In this document: one piece after another, positions 48,993-57,789 of the stretch | Position numbering within the stretch: position 1 is the first letter of the stretch | How the letters are laid out: the number at the start of each line of letters is the position of its first letter | Assembly (NCBI GenBank): GCA_964602445.1 | Contig: CAZRQV010000003.1 | Span: forward strand, 124,001 to 188,000 | Origin: HGM12587 sp964602445 | GTDB taxonomy: Bacteria > Bacillota > Clostridia > Lachnospirales > Lachnospiraceae | Reading direction: 5' to 3' | Length of the DNA: 64,000 nt | Position numbers and translations under genes: made by a program | The notes under the pieces: generated by a model | Database searches by the model: none | Seen by the model: only the letters and a program-made list of their open reading frames with translations | What the model was told of the DNA's origin: nothing

Positions 48993-51083
48993 ATGTACAA
49001 AAGTTTTAGTATGGAACTTGCCGGAAGAACTCTGACTGTAGATGTAAACAGAGTTGGTAAACAGGCAAATGGCTGTGCATTTATGCACTATGGCGATACA
49101 GTTGTACTCTGTACAGCAACTGCATCTGAAAAACCAAGAGACGGCATCGATTTCTTCCCTCTCAGTGTTGAATACGAAGAAAAATTATATGCAGTAGGTA
49201 AAATTCCGGGAGGATTTAACAAACGTGAAGGAAAAGCATCTGAAAATGCAATCCTGACTTCCCGTGTAATCGACAGACCGATGCGTCCTTTATTCCCGAA
49301 GGATTACAGAAATGACGTAACATTAAACAATATGGTTATGTCCGTAGATCCTGCATGCCGTCCGGAATTAGTAGCTATGATCGGTTCTGCTATCGCTACC
49401 AGCATTTCAGACATCCCATTCTGCGGACCATGTGCAACAACACAGGTAGGTATGATCGATGGAGAACTCATCATCAACCCATCTCAGGAACAGTGGAAAA
49501 AAGGTGATCTGAATCTGACAGTTGCTTCTACAGCAGAAAAAGTAATCATGATCGAAGCCGGAGCAAATGAAATTCCGGAAGAAAAAATGATCGAAGCGAT
49601 CTACAAAGCACATGAAGTAAACCAGACAATCATCGAATTTATCAACAAAATGGTTGCTGAAGTCGGCAAACCAAAACATGAATATACAAGCTGTGCAATT
49701 CCGGAAGAATTATTTGCAGCAATGAAAGAAATCGTAACTCCAGAAGAAATGGAAGTTGCAGTCTTTACAGATGAAAAACAGGTTCGTGAAGAAAACATCC
49801 GTCAGATTACAGCAAAATTAGAAGAAGCATTTGCTGAAAAAGAAGAATGGTTAGAAGTTCTTGGCGAAGCGATCTATCAGTATCAGAAAAAGACAGTTCG
49901 TAAGATGATCTTAAAAGATCACAAACGTCCGGATGGCCGTGAAATCACACAGATCCGTCCGCTGTCTGCAGAAGTTGATATCATTCCTCGTGTACACGGT
50001 TCTGCAATGTTCACTCGTGGACAGACACAGATTTGTAACGTAACAACACTTGCACCATTATCAGAAAGCCAGAAAATTGATGGTCTGGATGAAAATGAAG
50101 TAAGCAAGAGATATATGCATCACTACAACTTCCCAGCATATTCTGTAGGGGAAACAAAACCTTCCAGAGGACCGGGACGTCGTGAAATCGGACATGGTGC
50201 GCTGGCTGAAAAAGCATTGGTACCGGTTCTTCCTTCTGAAGAAGAATTCCCATATGCAATCAGAACCGTATCTGAAACATTTGAATCTAACGGTTCTACT
50301 TCTATGGCATCTACTTGTGCATCCTGTATGTCTTTAATGGCTGCTGGTGTACCAATCAAAAAAATGGTAGCTGGTATTTCCTGTGGTCTGGTAACTGGTG
50401 ATACAGATGATGATTATGTATTATTAACAGATATCCAGGGTCTGGAAGACTTCTTCGGAGATATGGACTTTAAGGTAACAGGTACAACAGAAGGTATCAC
50501 AGCAATCCAGATGGATATCAAGATCCATGGTTTAACAAGACCGATCGTAGAAGGTGCGATTGCAAGATGTCGTGAAGCAAGACTGTTCATTATGGATACT
50601 TGTATGAAACCGGCAATTGCAGAACCAAGAAAATCTGTTGGAGAACTTGCACCGAAGATCATTCAGATTCAGATTGATCCTCAGAAGATCGGTGATGTAG
50701 TTGGTCAGAGAGGTAAGACAATCAATGCGATCATCGAACAGACTGGTGTGAAGATTGATATTACAGATGAAGGTGCTGTATCTGTTTGCGGCGTTGATCA
50801 GGAAAACATGGACAAAGCAGTAGAAATGATCAAAACAATCGCAACTGATTTCGAAGAAGGCATGATCTTCCGAGGAAAAGTAGTAAGCATTAAAGAATTT
50901 GGTGCATTTATCGAATTTGCACCGGGTAAAGAAGGTATGGTTCACATTTCTAAGATTTCAAAAGAAAGAATCAACCGTGTAGAAGACGTTCTGACACTTG
51001 GCGACATGGTAACAGTTGTATGCCTTGGAAAAGACAAGATGGGCAGAATCAGCTTCTCTATGAAAGATGTAAAAGCAGAATAA
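48993..51083 (+). CDS. pnp: Polyribonucleotide nucleotidyltransferase (PNPase)
   Basis: A 696-residue PNPase: two RNase PH domains (VVLCTATASEKPRDGIDFFP; then FTRGQTQICNVTTLAPLSES and YNFPAYSVGETKPSRGPGRR), an alpha-helical linker, then KH (IGDVVGQRGKTINAIIEQTG) and S1 (GMIFRGKVVSIKEFGAFIEF) domains ending at the C-terminus. It degrades RNA 3'-5' by phosphorolysis. AAGGAG lies nine bases before the ATG. Confidence 0.98.
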   Translation: MYKSFSMELAGRTLTVDVNRVGKQANGCAFMHYGDTVVLCTATASEKPRDGIDFFPLSVEYEEKLYAVGKIPGGFNKREGKASENAILTSRVIDRPMRPLFPKDYRNDVTLNNMVMSVDPACRPELVAMIGSAIATSISDIPFCGPCATTQVGMIDGELIINPSQEQWKKGDLNLTVASTAEKVIMIEAGANEIPEEKMIEAIYKAHEVNQTIIEFINKMVAEVGKPKHEYTSCAIPEELFAAMKEIVTPEEMEVAVFTDEKQVREENIRQITAKLEEAFAEKEEWLEVLGEAIYQYQKKTVRKMILKDHKRPDGREITQIRPLSAEVDIIPRVHGSAMFTRGQTQICNVTTLAPLSESQKIDGLDENEVSKRYMHHYNFPAYSVGETKPSRGPGRREIGHGALAEKALVPVLPSEEEFPYAIRTVSETFESNGSTSMASTCASCMSLMAAGVPIKKMVAGISCGLVTGDTDDDYVLLTDIQGLEDFFGDMDFKVTGTTEGITAIQMDIKIHGLTRPIVEGAIARCREARLFIMDTCMKPAIAEPRKSVGELAPKIIQIQIDPQKIGDVVGQRGKTINAIIEQTGVKIDITDEGAVSVCGVDQENMDKAVEMIKTIATDFEEGMIFRGKVVSIKEFGAFIEFAPGKEGMVHISKISKERINRVEDVLTLGDMVTVVCLGKDKMGRISFSMKDVKAE

Positions 51084-51093
51084 TGAATCTTCA

Positions 51094-51124
51094 AAAGGCT
51101 TTAACCGCTGTGGTTAGAGCCTTT
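51094..51124 (+). terminator. Hairpin after pnp, weak terminator
   Basis: AAAGGCT (51094-51100) pairs with AGCCTTT (51118-51124), and TAACC with GGTTA continues the stem around GCTGT. There is no T tract beyond the TTT of the stem, so termination may be weak or serve RNA stability. Confidence 0.5.
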
Positions 51125-51142
51125 GATATAACGTAGGAACTT

Positions 51143-51171
51143 TTCGGTCGCTGAAAAATCAGACGGCCGAA
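51143..51171 (+). other. G+C-rich hairpin upstream of the DUF1275 gene
   Basis: TTCGGTCG (51143-51150) pairs with CGGCCGAA (51164-51171), followed inward by CTG/CAG around AAAAAT. It ends 33 bases before the ATG. It may be a terminator relic, an mRNA stabiliser or a regulatory element. Confidence 0.4.
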
Positions 51172-51204
51172 GTGAAATGGACAGGAATCATTTATGGAGG
51201 TAAC

Positions 51205-51885
51205 ATGAAAGGAATTGAGCCGCATCACGGACAGATGTCTGACAGTTTCCGTGCTGCTATCTTCATTATTTTGTCAGGCGGTTTTCAGGATGCATATACT
51301 TACTGCTGCCGCGGTGGAGTATTTGCAAATGCACAGACAGGAAATATCGTATTGCTGAGTACTGCATTGTTTCGAAGAGAATGGGCAGTGGTATTAAAAT
51401 ATCTGGTCCCGATTCTGGCGTTTATGATTGGTACATTGACAGCAGAAATGATACATATTAAATTGAAAAACTATGAAAAGCTACATTGGAGACAGATCAT
51501 TCTTCTGATCGAGATTGCGTTGCTTTTTGTGGTAGGATTTATTCCAAATGCGCTGGATCCTCTTGCAAATGCACTGGTATCTTTTGTATGTGCGCTGCAG
51601 GTACAGACGTTTCATAAAGTTCACGGATATGCTTATGCAAGTACCATGTGTATCGGTAATATGCGTTCCGGAGTGGAAGCGTTATGTAATTATCTTACGA
51701 CAGGAAATAAAAAGGTGCTGGATAAGTCCCAGACTTATTTCTGGGTCATCTTTGTATTTGCCATCGGTGCAGGCATGGGCAGCATTTTGACAGAAAGTAT
51801 CGGCTGTCGGGCAATCTGGATCTGCTGTGTTTCTCTGGCAATCTGTTTTGCTATGTTGTTTATTCCGGAAAATACGGACTCGTAA
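51205..51885 (+). CDS. YoaK/DUF1275-family integral membrane protein
   Basis: A 226-residue protein with about six membrane helices. FILSGGFQDAYTYCCRGGVFANAQTGNIV (in pieces SGGFQDAYTYC and FANAQTGNIVLLS) and ASTMCIGNMRSGVEAL are the family hallmarks. Its function is unknown; a transporter is often presumed. The start at 51205 has TGGAGG six bases upstream; the longer frame begins inside the hairpin. A terminator overlaps its stop codon. Confidence 0.9.
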   Translation: MKGIEPHHGQMSDSFRAAIFIILSGGFQDAYTYCCRGGVFANAQTGNIVLLSTALFRREWAVVLKYLVPILAFMIGTLTAEMIHIKLKNYEKLHWRQIILLIEIALLFVVGFIPNALDPLANALVSFVCALQVQTFHKVHGYAYASTMCIGNMRSGVEALCNYLTTGNKKVLDKSQTYFWVIFVFAIGAGMGSILTESIGCRAIWICCVSLAICFAMLFIPENTDS

Positions 51886-51909
51886 CGAAAGTTACGGGTC
51901 TTTTTTTTT
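51877..51909 (+). terminator. Rho-independent terminator overlapping the DUF1275 stop codon
   Basis: A 10-bp stem (51877-51886 with 51891-51900, GAAA loop, one G-U pair) followed by nine Ts. The TAA stop lies within the ascending strand. Confidence 0.92.
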
Positions 51910-51918
51910 ACCCTGATT

Positions 51919-51926
51919 CATATATT
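51919..51926 (+). promoter_or_regulatory. Possible sigma-E -10 element before spoIIIAA
   Basis: CATATATT matches the mother-cell sigma-E -10 pattern (CATAcawT) at most positions and lies 22 bases before the spoIIIAA ATG. The expected -35 falls in the terminator tail and is poor, so the call rests mainly on the known sigma-E dependence of spoIIIA operons. Confidence 0.3.
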
Positions 51927-51947
51927 TCACAAAGAGGTGAGGACAAG

Positions 51948-52913
51948 ATGCTGAAAGAGCAGATTTTATTTTTGTTTTGTGGAAAGATCAGACAAAGTCT
52001 GGAAAATACTTCGTTGGATTTTCGGAAATTTCAGGAAATCCGTTTGCGGATTGGAAAGCCGGTTATTTTGATCGGAGAGCAGAGAGAGTTTTATCTGCGG
52101 GAACAGGGCGGTTTGACAGAACGATGGGAGGAAGGACTATGTGCAGAAGGAAAAGATCTGCGTCAAGTGGTGGAAACTGCCTGTGGCTATTCCGGATATG
52201 CCTATGAAGAGGAGATTCGGAGAGGGTATCTGACTATTTTCGGCGGTCACAGGATCGGAATCGTGGGAAGAGCTGTGTTGAATGAGAATGGTGTTCAGAC
52301 GTTAAAACAGATTTCTGCACTGAACCTTCGAATTGCCCATCCGATCATGGGCTGTGCGGAGCTGTGGTCCCGTTTCTTTTATCAGGAGAAAAAACCGTGT
52401 CATGTATTACTGATCTCTTCACCCGGGGGCGGAAAAACAACGCTTTTAAGGGATGCGGTGCGGATGTTTTCTAATGGAATCGGGGAAATGCCGCCGGTGA
52501 CGGTGGGGGTCGTAGATGAACGGTCAGAGATTGCAGGAACGTATCGGGGAGATGCCAGTTTTGATCTGGGAATTCGGACTGATGTACTGGATGGATGTCC
52601 GAAAAGGATTGGAATGGAAATGATGCTTCGCTCGATGTCTCCGAAGGTGCTGGCAGTGGATGAAATCGGAACGGAGGATGTTCCGGCCATTGAACATGCA
52701 CTGCGCTGCGGCAGTAAGGTGTTGGCCACACTGCATGGAGACTGTTTGGAGGATTTTTTAGAAAAGCCGGGATTTACGGAACTGGTCAGGGAGCAGGTGT
52801 TTGAACGGTATTTTTTGCTGAAACAGGGAAATGTGCCGGGAAAAGTCACCGGGGTCTATGGTCAGAAATTTGAATCTTTGTGGAAGGAGGAACTATGTAT
52901 ATCAAAGTCATAG
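51948..52913 (+). CDS. spoIIIAA: Stage III sporulation protein AA (ATPase)
   Basis: A 321-residue secretion-type ATPase: YEEEIRRGYLTIFGGHRIGI in the N-terminal domain, Walker A SSPGGGKTTLLRD (about 161-173), Walker B KVLAVDEIGTEDV and ATLHG. It powers or gates the SpoIIIA-SpoIIQ feeding channel between mother cell and forespore. First gene of an intact eight-gene operon, preceded by GAGGTGAGGA. Confidence 0.96.
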   Translation: MLKEQILFLFCGKIRQSLENTSLDFRKFQEIRLRIGKPVILIGEQREFYLREQGGLTERWEEGLCAEGKDLRQVVETACGYSGYAYEEEIRRGYLTIFGGHRIGIVGRAVLNENGVQTLKQISALNLRIAHPIMGCAELWSRFFYQEKKPCHVLLISSPGGGKTTLLRDAVRMFSNGIGEMPPVTVGVVDERSEIAGTYRGDASFDLGIRTDVLDGCPKRIGMEMMLRSMSPKVLAVDEIGTEDVPAIEHALRCGSKVLATLHGDCLEDFLEKPGFTELVREQVFERYFLLKQGNVPGKVTGVYGQKFESLWKEELCISKS

Positions 52914-53416
52914 GAGTTTTGTTTTTTATGTCTTCGACAGCAGCGATCGGTTTTTTGAAGGCAGAGGAGCTGGCAGAACGGGTAAAGCTGCTGCAGGAGC
53001 TGAAACGAATGATGATCCTTCTGCAGGGGGAATTCCGGTTTCACAGATCGGAGCTGGCAGAAGCCTTTGAAAATGTGTCCGAGAGGGTGGAAGCACCGTT
53101 TTCTTTATTTTTAAAGAGAACAGCGGAAGATTTGCGTCAGCACTCTCAAGGCAGTTTGGAAGAAATCTGGCAGGGAAATGTAAAGACTCTTTTGAAAAAA
53201 GCCGGGTTTGCAGGGGAGGATGTCCAGCTTCTGGAACTTTTAGGCAGCAGTTTTGGCTATCTGGATCTGACCATGCAGACAGAAACTCTGAATCTTGGAA
53301 TCTGCCGTACGGAAGATGCGATCCTGCAGGCGAAAGAGCAGTTGGAGCAGAAGGGAAAGTTGTACAAAACTATGGGGATTACGGTAGGGGCACTTTTGAC
53401 CCTGCTGATCATTTGA
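52895..53416 (+). CDS. spoIIIAB: Stage III sporulation protein AB
   Basis: A 173-residue protein with a hydrophobic N-terminal helix, a helical hairpin domain resembling type II/IV secretion GspF-like folds (LAERVKLLQELKRMMILLQG) and a C-terminal membrane helix (GITVGALLTLLII). The ATG at 52895 has AAGGAGG at five bases and overlaps spoIIIAA by 19 bases. Confidence 0.94.
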   Translation: MYIKVIGVLFFMSSTAAIGFLKAEELAERVKLLQELKRMMILLQGEFRFHRSELAEAFENVSERVEAPFSLFLKRTAEDLRQHSQGSLEEIWQGNVKTLLKKAGFAGEDVQLLELLGSSFGYLDLTMQTETLNLGICRTEDAILQAKEQLEQKGKLYKTMGITVGALLTLLII

Positions 53417-53426
53417 GGTCAGAGTG

Positions 53427-53621
53427 ATGAGTGTTGGGATTATGTTTAAAATAGCAGCCGTAGGGATTTTGGTGTCAGTGTTATGCCAGCTTTTGAAAAA
53501 CAGCGGGAGAGATGATCTGGGGCATCTGGTAAGTATGTCGGGTCTTTTGGTCGTTCTCTTTTGGGTCATGCCTTATGTGCTGGAATTTTTTGAAACAATG
53601 CAGAGACTGTTTGAGTTTTAG
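53427..53621 (+). CDS. spoIIIAC: Stage III sporulation protein AC
   Basis: A 64-residue protein of two membrane helices (MFKIAAVGILVSVLCQLLKN and LVSMSGLLVVLFWVMPYV), standard length for the family. GAGG is eight bases from the ATG at 53427; a GTG at 53424 is in frame. It forms part of the membrane platform of the feeding channel. Confidence 0.93.
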   Translation: MSVGIMFKIAAVGILVSVLCQLLKNSGRDDLGHLVSMSGLLVVLFWVMPYVLEFFETMQRLFEF

Positions 53622-53633
53622 CGGAGGGGAAAG

Positions 53634-54017
53634 ATGATCAGAATTGCAGCGATCGGTGTTGCGGCAGCAGTTTTGGCCGCTTGGATGAAGACGATAAAGG
53701 CAGAATTTTCTCTATGGATCATTTTTGTGGCAGGAATCTTTTTAGGACTGGCAGTTTTGGTAAAGCTGGATGCGGTGATTGAGGAACTTCGTTTTCTGCA
53801 GAGTTATTTTTCGGAATATGCCGCATATATCAAACTTTTGGTCAAGATCATCGGCATTACTTATCTTTCAGAATTCTCTTCGGATCTTTGCAAAGATGCG
53901 GGTGCCAATACGCTGGCATCTCAAATGGAACTGTTTGGAAAACTGAGCATTCTGGTGCTTTGTATGCCAGTGATGACAGCACTTTTAGAGACTGTGGACT
54001 ATTATCTGGGAGGCTGA
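53634..54017 (+). CDS. spoIIIAD: Stage III sporulation protein AD
   Basis: A 127-residue membrane protein with about four helices and the family segment ITYLSEFSSDLCKDAGANTLASQME (in pieces YLSEFSSDLCKDAG and NTLASQMELFGK). Homologous in part to SpoIIIAC. GGAGG precedes it closely. Confidence 0.95.
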   Translation: MIRIAAIGVAAAVLAAWMKTIKAEFSLWIIFVAGIFLGLAVLVKLDAVIEELRFLQSYFSEYAAYIKLLVKIIGITYLSEFSSDLCKDAGANTLASQMELFGKLSILVLCMPVMTALLETVDYYLGG

Positions 54018-54018
54018 A

Positions 54019-55059
54019 ATGGGAACACAACTGGAGTATGGGGAGATTGATGCGGTTTTACAGCAGATCACAGGAAAAAGAATCGGGTTTGCACAGATGG
54101 TAGAAGAACTGACGGTTAACGGCCAACGGATTTCTGTGGGCAATGGACTGGAAGTTTTAGGAAATGTATTGATCGAGCAATTTAAAAGTCACAGCAGAAC
54201 CGTCGGATATCTGATTCTGCTGATCCTTTCTGCGGCAGTGATTTCGACCATAGCCAAAGCATTTCGCAATCGTCAGATTTCAGCGGTAGGTTTCTATATG
54301 ATCTATCTGCTGCTTTTTATGATCATGATGCGGTCGTTTGGTGTTTGTTACGAACTGGCGGAAACGGTGATTGCGAATCTGATTGATTTTATGAAGGTTC
54401 TGATGCCGGCGTATCTGATGGCTGCAGCATTGACTTCTTACAGTGCAAGTGCGGTCGTTTATTATGAAGGATTTCTCGTAATGATCTATTATCTGCAGAA
54501 ATTGGTCATGTTTGCAGTGCTTCCGGGAATCCGCTGTTACGTTTTGCTGGCAATGGCGGGAAATCTGGGGGAAGTGGATTTCTTTTCCAGAGGAAGAAAA
54601 GGGCTGAAAAAGGGAATTTTGCTTCTGCTTAAGGGAATGATCGGAGTTACGGCAGGACTTCAGGTGATTCAGGGAATGCTGACGCCTGCGGTGGATCAGC
54701 TGAAACATACGGTAATCAGTAAAAGTGTTTCCAGTCTTGGGGAGTTGGGGAACATTGCGCAGAATCTGACGGATGTGATGTTAGGTTCGGGAGTGCTCTT
54801 AAAAAACGGGATTGGTGCGGCAGCCGCAGTGATCATCGTCATGATCTGCTTGATTCCGGTGGTGGAGGTAGGCGGTTATGTAGTGTTTTATCAGGTATTG
54901 GCAGCAGCGGCAGAGCCGGTTTCTGATGAGAAACTGACCGGTGCCATCGGAGATATGGCAGACGGCATCGGACTTTTGGCGAAACTTCTTTTGACAGTAG
55001 GTGCAATGTTTTTGCTGACCATTGCAATGGTATGTGTGACAACAGGAGGGATTCGATGA
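54019..55059 (+). CDS. spoIIIAE: Stage III sporulation protein AE
   Basis: A 346-residue polytopic protein (about seven helices) with YFYMIYLLLFMIMM-like GFYMIYLLLFMIMM and KKGILLLLKGMIGVTAGLQ typical of the family. B. subtilis SpoIIIAE is about 50 residues longer and begins with a signal peptide; here the chain starts directly with the hydrophilic segment MGTQLEYGEIDAVLQQ. No upstream start is available because spoIIIAD ends one base before. It overlaps spoIIIAF by four bases. Confidence 0.94.
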   Translation: MGTQLEYGEIDAVLQQITGKRIGFAQMVEELTVNGQRISVGNGLEVLGNVLIEQFKSHSRTVGYLILLILSAAVISTIAKAFRNRQISAVGFYMIYLLLFMIMMRSFGVCYELAETVIANLIDFMKVLMPAYLMAAALTSYSASAVVYYEGFLVMIYYLQKLVMFAVLPGIRCYVLLAMAGNLGEVDFFSRGRKGLKKGILLLLKGMIGVTAGLQVIQGMLTPAVDQLKHTVISKSVSSLGELGNIAQNLTDVMLGSGVLLKNGIGAAAAVIIVMICLIPVVEVGGYVVFYQVLAAAAEPVSDEKLTGAIGDMADGIGLLAKLLLTVGAMFLLTIAMVCVTTGGIR

Positions 55060-55394
55060 GTCAATGGTTGAAAAGTCTGGTAGGGTATCTGCTGATCGTC
55101 AGCATTACGCTCCAGATGCTTCCGGATAAGAAATACGAACAGTATGTAAAGCTGTTTACCGGTTTTCTTCTCATTATTCTGGTGCTTCGTCCGGTGCTGA
55201 AGATCGGTTCTGCATCAACATTTTTGGAGACAAAGATTTTAGCATTTGTGGAGGAGCAGGAGCGGTTAGAACAGGAGATTGGAAGAGAATCTAAAGAATT
55301 TCAGGCACAAAGCAGTCAGATGGAACTGCAGAAAACAGAACAGATTGAGATTGCGCCGATAGAACAGGTGGAGGTGATCTTAAATGATCGGTAA
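55056..55394 (+). CDS. spoIIIAF: Stage III sporulation protein AF
   Basis: A 112-residue protein, shorter than the roughly 200 of B. subtilis. Two membrane helices (LVGYLLIVSITLQMLP and KLFTGFLLIILVLRPVL) are followed by an acidic, Gln/Glu-rich tail that ends where the ring-forming domain would begin in longer homologues. The ATG makes an ATGA overlap with spoIIIAE. Confidence 0.9.
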   Translation: MSQWLKSLVGYLLIVSITLQMLPDKKYEQYVKLFTGFLLIILVLRPVLKIGSASTFLETKILAFVEEQERLEQEIGRESKEFQAQSSQMELQKTEQIEIAPIEQVEVILNDR

Positions 55395-55920
55395 AATCAA
55401 AGCATTAAAAAAAGAACAGCTGTTGATCGGCATTTTATTTGGAATCCTTCTTCTGGTGATCGTTCTGCCGGTGCCGGAAGCAGAGCAGTCAGCGGAACCG
55501 AAGCCGGAACATAGGGAAGAGCGTTTGCCCCAGACAGATTCTTTGGAAAGTCAGCTAAAAGAGGTGCTGCAGAAGATTTCAGGCGTGGGACAGGTGGAAG
55601 TTTTGATCACATATCAGGATTGGGGAAAAGTGATCGTAGAGAAAGATGCTTCTGTGTCGGAAGAACTGGTACAGGAAACGGACAGCAGCGGCGGCACCAG
55701 AACAACAACCACCAGCCGGCAGGAGCAGCAGACAGTTTATGGCAGCGGGGAAATCCCCTACGTGATTCAGGAATTGCTGCCTTCTGTAGAAGGGGTGCTG
55801 GTCGTAGCGCAGGGGGCAGGGAATAGTTCTGTGAAAAATCAAATTCAGGAAACGATCGAAGCATTATTTGGACTGGAGGCTCATAAGATTAGTATAATGA
55901 AAATGGAGGTTTCAAAGTGA
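55384..55920 (+). CDS. spoIIIAG: Stage III sporulation protein AG
   Basis: A 178-residue protein with one N-terminal membrane helix (LIGILFGILLLVIVLPVP) and a ring-building motif domain (LKEVLQKISGVGQVEVLITY; then VLVVAQGAGNSSVKNQIQET and HKISIMKMEV). In B. subtilis AG forms a large ring in the intermembrane space. It overlaps AF by 11 bases and AH by four. Confidence 0.95.
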   Translation: MIGKIKALKKEQLLIGILFGILLLVIVLPVPEAEQSAEPKPEHREERLPQTDSLESQLKEVLQKISGVGQVEVLITYQDWGKVIVEKDASVSEELVQETDSSGGTRTTTTSRQEQQTVYGSGEIPYVIQELLPSVEGVLVVAQGAGNSSVKNQIQETIEALFGLEAHKISIMKMEVSK

Positions 55921-56573
55921 AAACGAGTTTTAAGAAAAATCAGTTGATCATTACCGCCCTGGCAGTGATGATCGCAGTTGCCGGTTATCTGAAATATTCC
56001 GATACGATGATCGATTCCGAGCAGCTGACAGCGGTCAGCAGTTCCGGGCAGGATGTGATCGCACAGGAAGAACTGGAAAATGATATTTCTGCGGAGGATA
56101 TTTATGCTTCCACAGGGCTGACCGAGGAGGCTTTGGAGGATCCGACGGCAGAACAGGCGGAAGTCAATGACACCGAACCGGGAGAAGCTGTGCTGACCGG
56201 AGCAGAGACAGCGGTGTATTCTTTTGCATCGGAGGCAAAATTAAGCCGTGATCAGACCCGTTCTAAAAATACGGAATCTTTATTGGAAATTATTAACAGT
56301 GAAGTGGTATCAGAAAGTCAGAAACAGGCAGCGGTAGACCAGATGCTGGAACTGACCGATATTTCTGAACGGGAAACCGGAGCAGAAACTTTGCTGGCGG
56401 CAAAAGGGTTTGAGGATGTAGTTGTAAGCATTTCGGATTCGAAGGTGGATGTGGTGATCAATCAGTCGGAGATCAGTGATGCCCAGAGAGCGCAGATTGA
56501 AGATGTGGTTACCAGAAAAACAGGAATTCCGCCGGAAAATATCGTAATCACACCGATCACAGTTTCAGAATAA
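55917..56573 (+). CDS. spoIIIAH: Stage III sporulation protein AH
   Basis: A 218-residue protein with one N-terminal membrane helix (LIITALAVMIAVAGYL), a long acidic linker (40-105) and the C-terminal ring-building domain (RETGAETLLAAKGFEDVVVS, GIPPENIVITPI). In B. subtilis it binds SpoIIQ across the septum. It starts with GTG at 55917, overlapping the spoIIIAG stop. A terminator follows. Confidence 0.95.
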   Translation: MKTSFKKNQLIITALAVMIAVAGYLKYSDTMIDSEQLTAVSSSGQDVIAQEELENDISAEDIYASTGLTEEALEDPTAEQAEVNDTEPGEAVLTGAETAVYSFASEAKLSRDQTRSKNTESLLEIINSEVVSESQKQAAVDQMLELTDISERETGAETLLAAKGFEDVVVSISDSKVDVVINQSEISDAQRAQIEDVVTRKTGIPPENIVITPITVSE

Positions 56574-56585
56574 AAGGATAGAAAA

Positions 56586-56617
56586 AAAGCACTTCATAAA
56601 AATGGAGTGCTTTCTTT
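56586..56617 (+). terminator. Rho-independent terminator of the spoIIIA operon
   Basis: A 12-base arm (56586-56597) pairs with 56602-56613 with one mismatch (AAAGCACT/AGTGCTTT core); TTTCTTT follows. Confidence 0.8.
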
Positions 56618-56687
56618 CTGAATACTTTTAGGATAAATGAAATTGTGAATAAAACGCTTAATTAAATTAAACAAATTTATTGTGAAG

Positions 56688-56731
56688 CGGGAGCAACAGA
56701 TCTGTTAGGTTAGGCTATTCCGTTGCTCCCG
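56688..56731. repeat. Perfect 10-bp inverted repeat in the spoIIIAH-lysR intergenic region
   Basis: CGGGAGCAAC (56688-56697) and GTTGCTCCCG (56722-56731) surround 24 bases. The arms are G+C-rich in an AT-rich region and no T tract follows. It could be part of a small RNA, a LysR or other operator, or a leader hairpin. The 271-base region 56574-56844 holds nothing else that I can call. Confidence 0.6.
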
Positions 56732-56844
56732 GAGGAAGAACTTTGTCTTGCTTATGTGGTTATTATATAGTAAAATGACGATTAAGTAAAATTCATTATT
56801 TTCATCATATACATGAAAAATATTCAACTAAAGGAGCGGGGCAA

Positions 56845-57720
56845 ATGACACTTTTAACATACGAAATTTTTGATGCAGTCGTGCAGGAAAGGAGCTTTCA
56901 GAAGGCATCGGTAAGATTGAATATGACACCGTCTGCAGTCAGTCATGCCATTTCTTCCATGGAAAAAGAAGTAGGTTTTTCACTGTTCATTCGGGGCAAA
57001 CAGGAAACAGTACTGACGACCCATGGACAGCTGCTGCTGCCTTATGTCCGCACTGTCTTGCAGAGTGAGGCGACATTGCAGGAAACCATTGCAGAATTTC
57101 AGGGACTGGAAAAAGGTACGGTAAAGCTGGGGGTATTTAACAGTGTATGCAGTACCTGGATTCCGGATATTGTAAAAATCTTTCAGGAAAATTATCCGAG
57201 CATCAGAATCGAGATTTATCAGGGAACTTATCAGGATCTGGTGGAATGGCTGAAGAACGGAACCATCGATCTGAGCATTATGTCCAGAGAAGAAGCAGAG
57301 GGGTTTGAATATGAAATGCTGTGTCGGGACAGACTGTTATGTGTAGTACCCCATGGATTTGAAACCCAGTATCCGGATCATATTACTTTTGAGGAAATGC
57401 GCAATCAGCGGTTTGTAACCCAGTGGTCCAGCTGTGATGCGGATGTACAGTGGGTGTTAAAGAAGCATGGAATCGAACCGTCCACATACTGTCACGTTAT
57501 CGATGATATGTCTACCATTGCGATGGTGGAAGCAGGAATGGGAATCTGCATTCTGCCGGAGCTCTTGATGGGCAAAGGGGAAAAGGTAGACTGGTACCCG
57601 ATGGAAGAGGAATGTTATCGTGAAGTTGGAGTTATTGCCAACAGTTTCCGTGCTTTGTCTCCGGCGGTCGGGAAAATGGTGGAAGTGATCAAAAATTACG
57701 TTTCAGAAGGAGAAAATTAA
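56845..57720 (+). CDS. LysR-family transcriptional regulator
   Basis: A 291-residue LTTR. The winged helix (EIFDAVVQERSFQKASVRLN, TPSAVSHAISSMEKEVG) spans 1-60, and a LysR substrate domain 88-290 (GTVKLGVFNSVCSTWIPDIV, EAGMGICILPELL). GGAG precedes the ATG. It points away from spoIIIA and toward a gene with its own promoter, so its targets are not obvious; the inverted repeat upstream is a candidate site. Confidence 0.93.
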   Translation: MTLLTYEIFDAVVQERSFQKASVRLNMTPSAVSHAISSMEKEVGFSLFIRGKQETVLTTHGQLLLPYVRTVLQSEATLQETIAEFQGLEKGTVKLGVFNSVCSTWIPDIVKIFQENYPSIRIEIYQGTYQDLVEWLKNGTIDLSIMSREEAEGFEYEMLCRDRLLCVVPHGFETQYPDHITFEEMRNQRFVTQWSSCDADVQWVLKKHGIEPSTYCHVIDDMSTIAMVEAGMGICILPELLMGKGEKVDWYPMEEECYREVGVIANSFRALSPAVGKMVEVIKNYVSEGEN

Positions 57721-57730
57721 AGCATCATTA

Positions 57731-57759
57731 TTTACATTTTTTTGTACATGGAATATACT
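57731..57759 (+). promoter_or_regulatory. Sigma-A promoter of the coiled-coil NlpC/P60 gene
   Basis: TTTACA (57731-57736), 17 bases and TATACT (57754-57759). It places transcription start near 57766 and supports the ATG at 57790. Confidence 0.8.
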
Positions 57760-57789
57760 GAAAGAAGATGTGTAAAAGGACGGGAAAAC

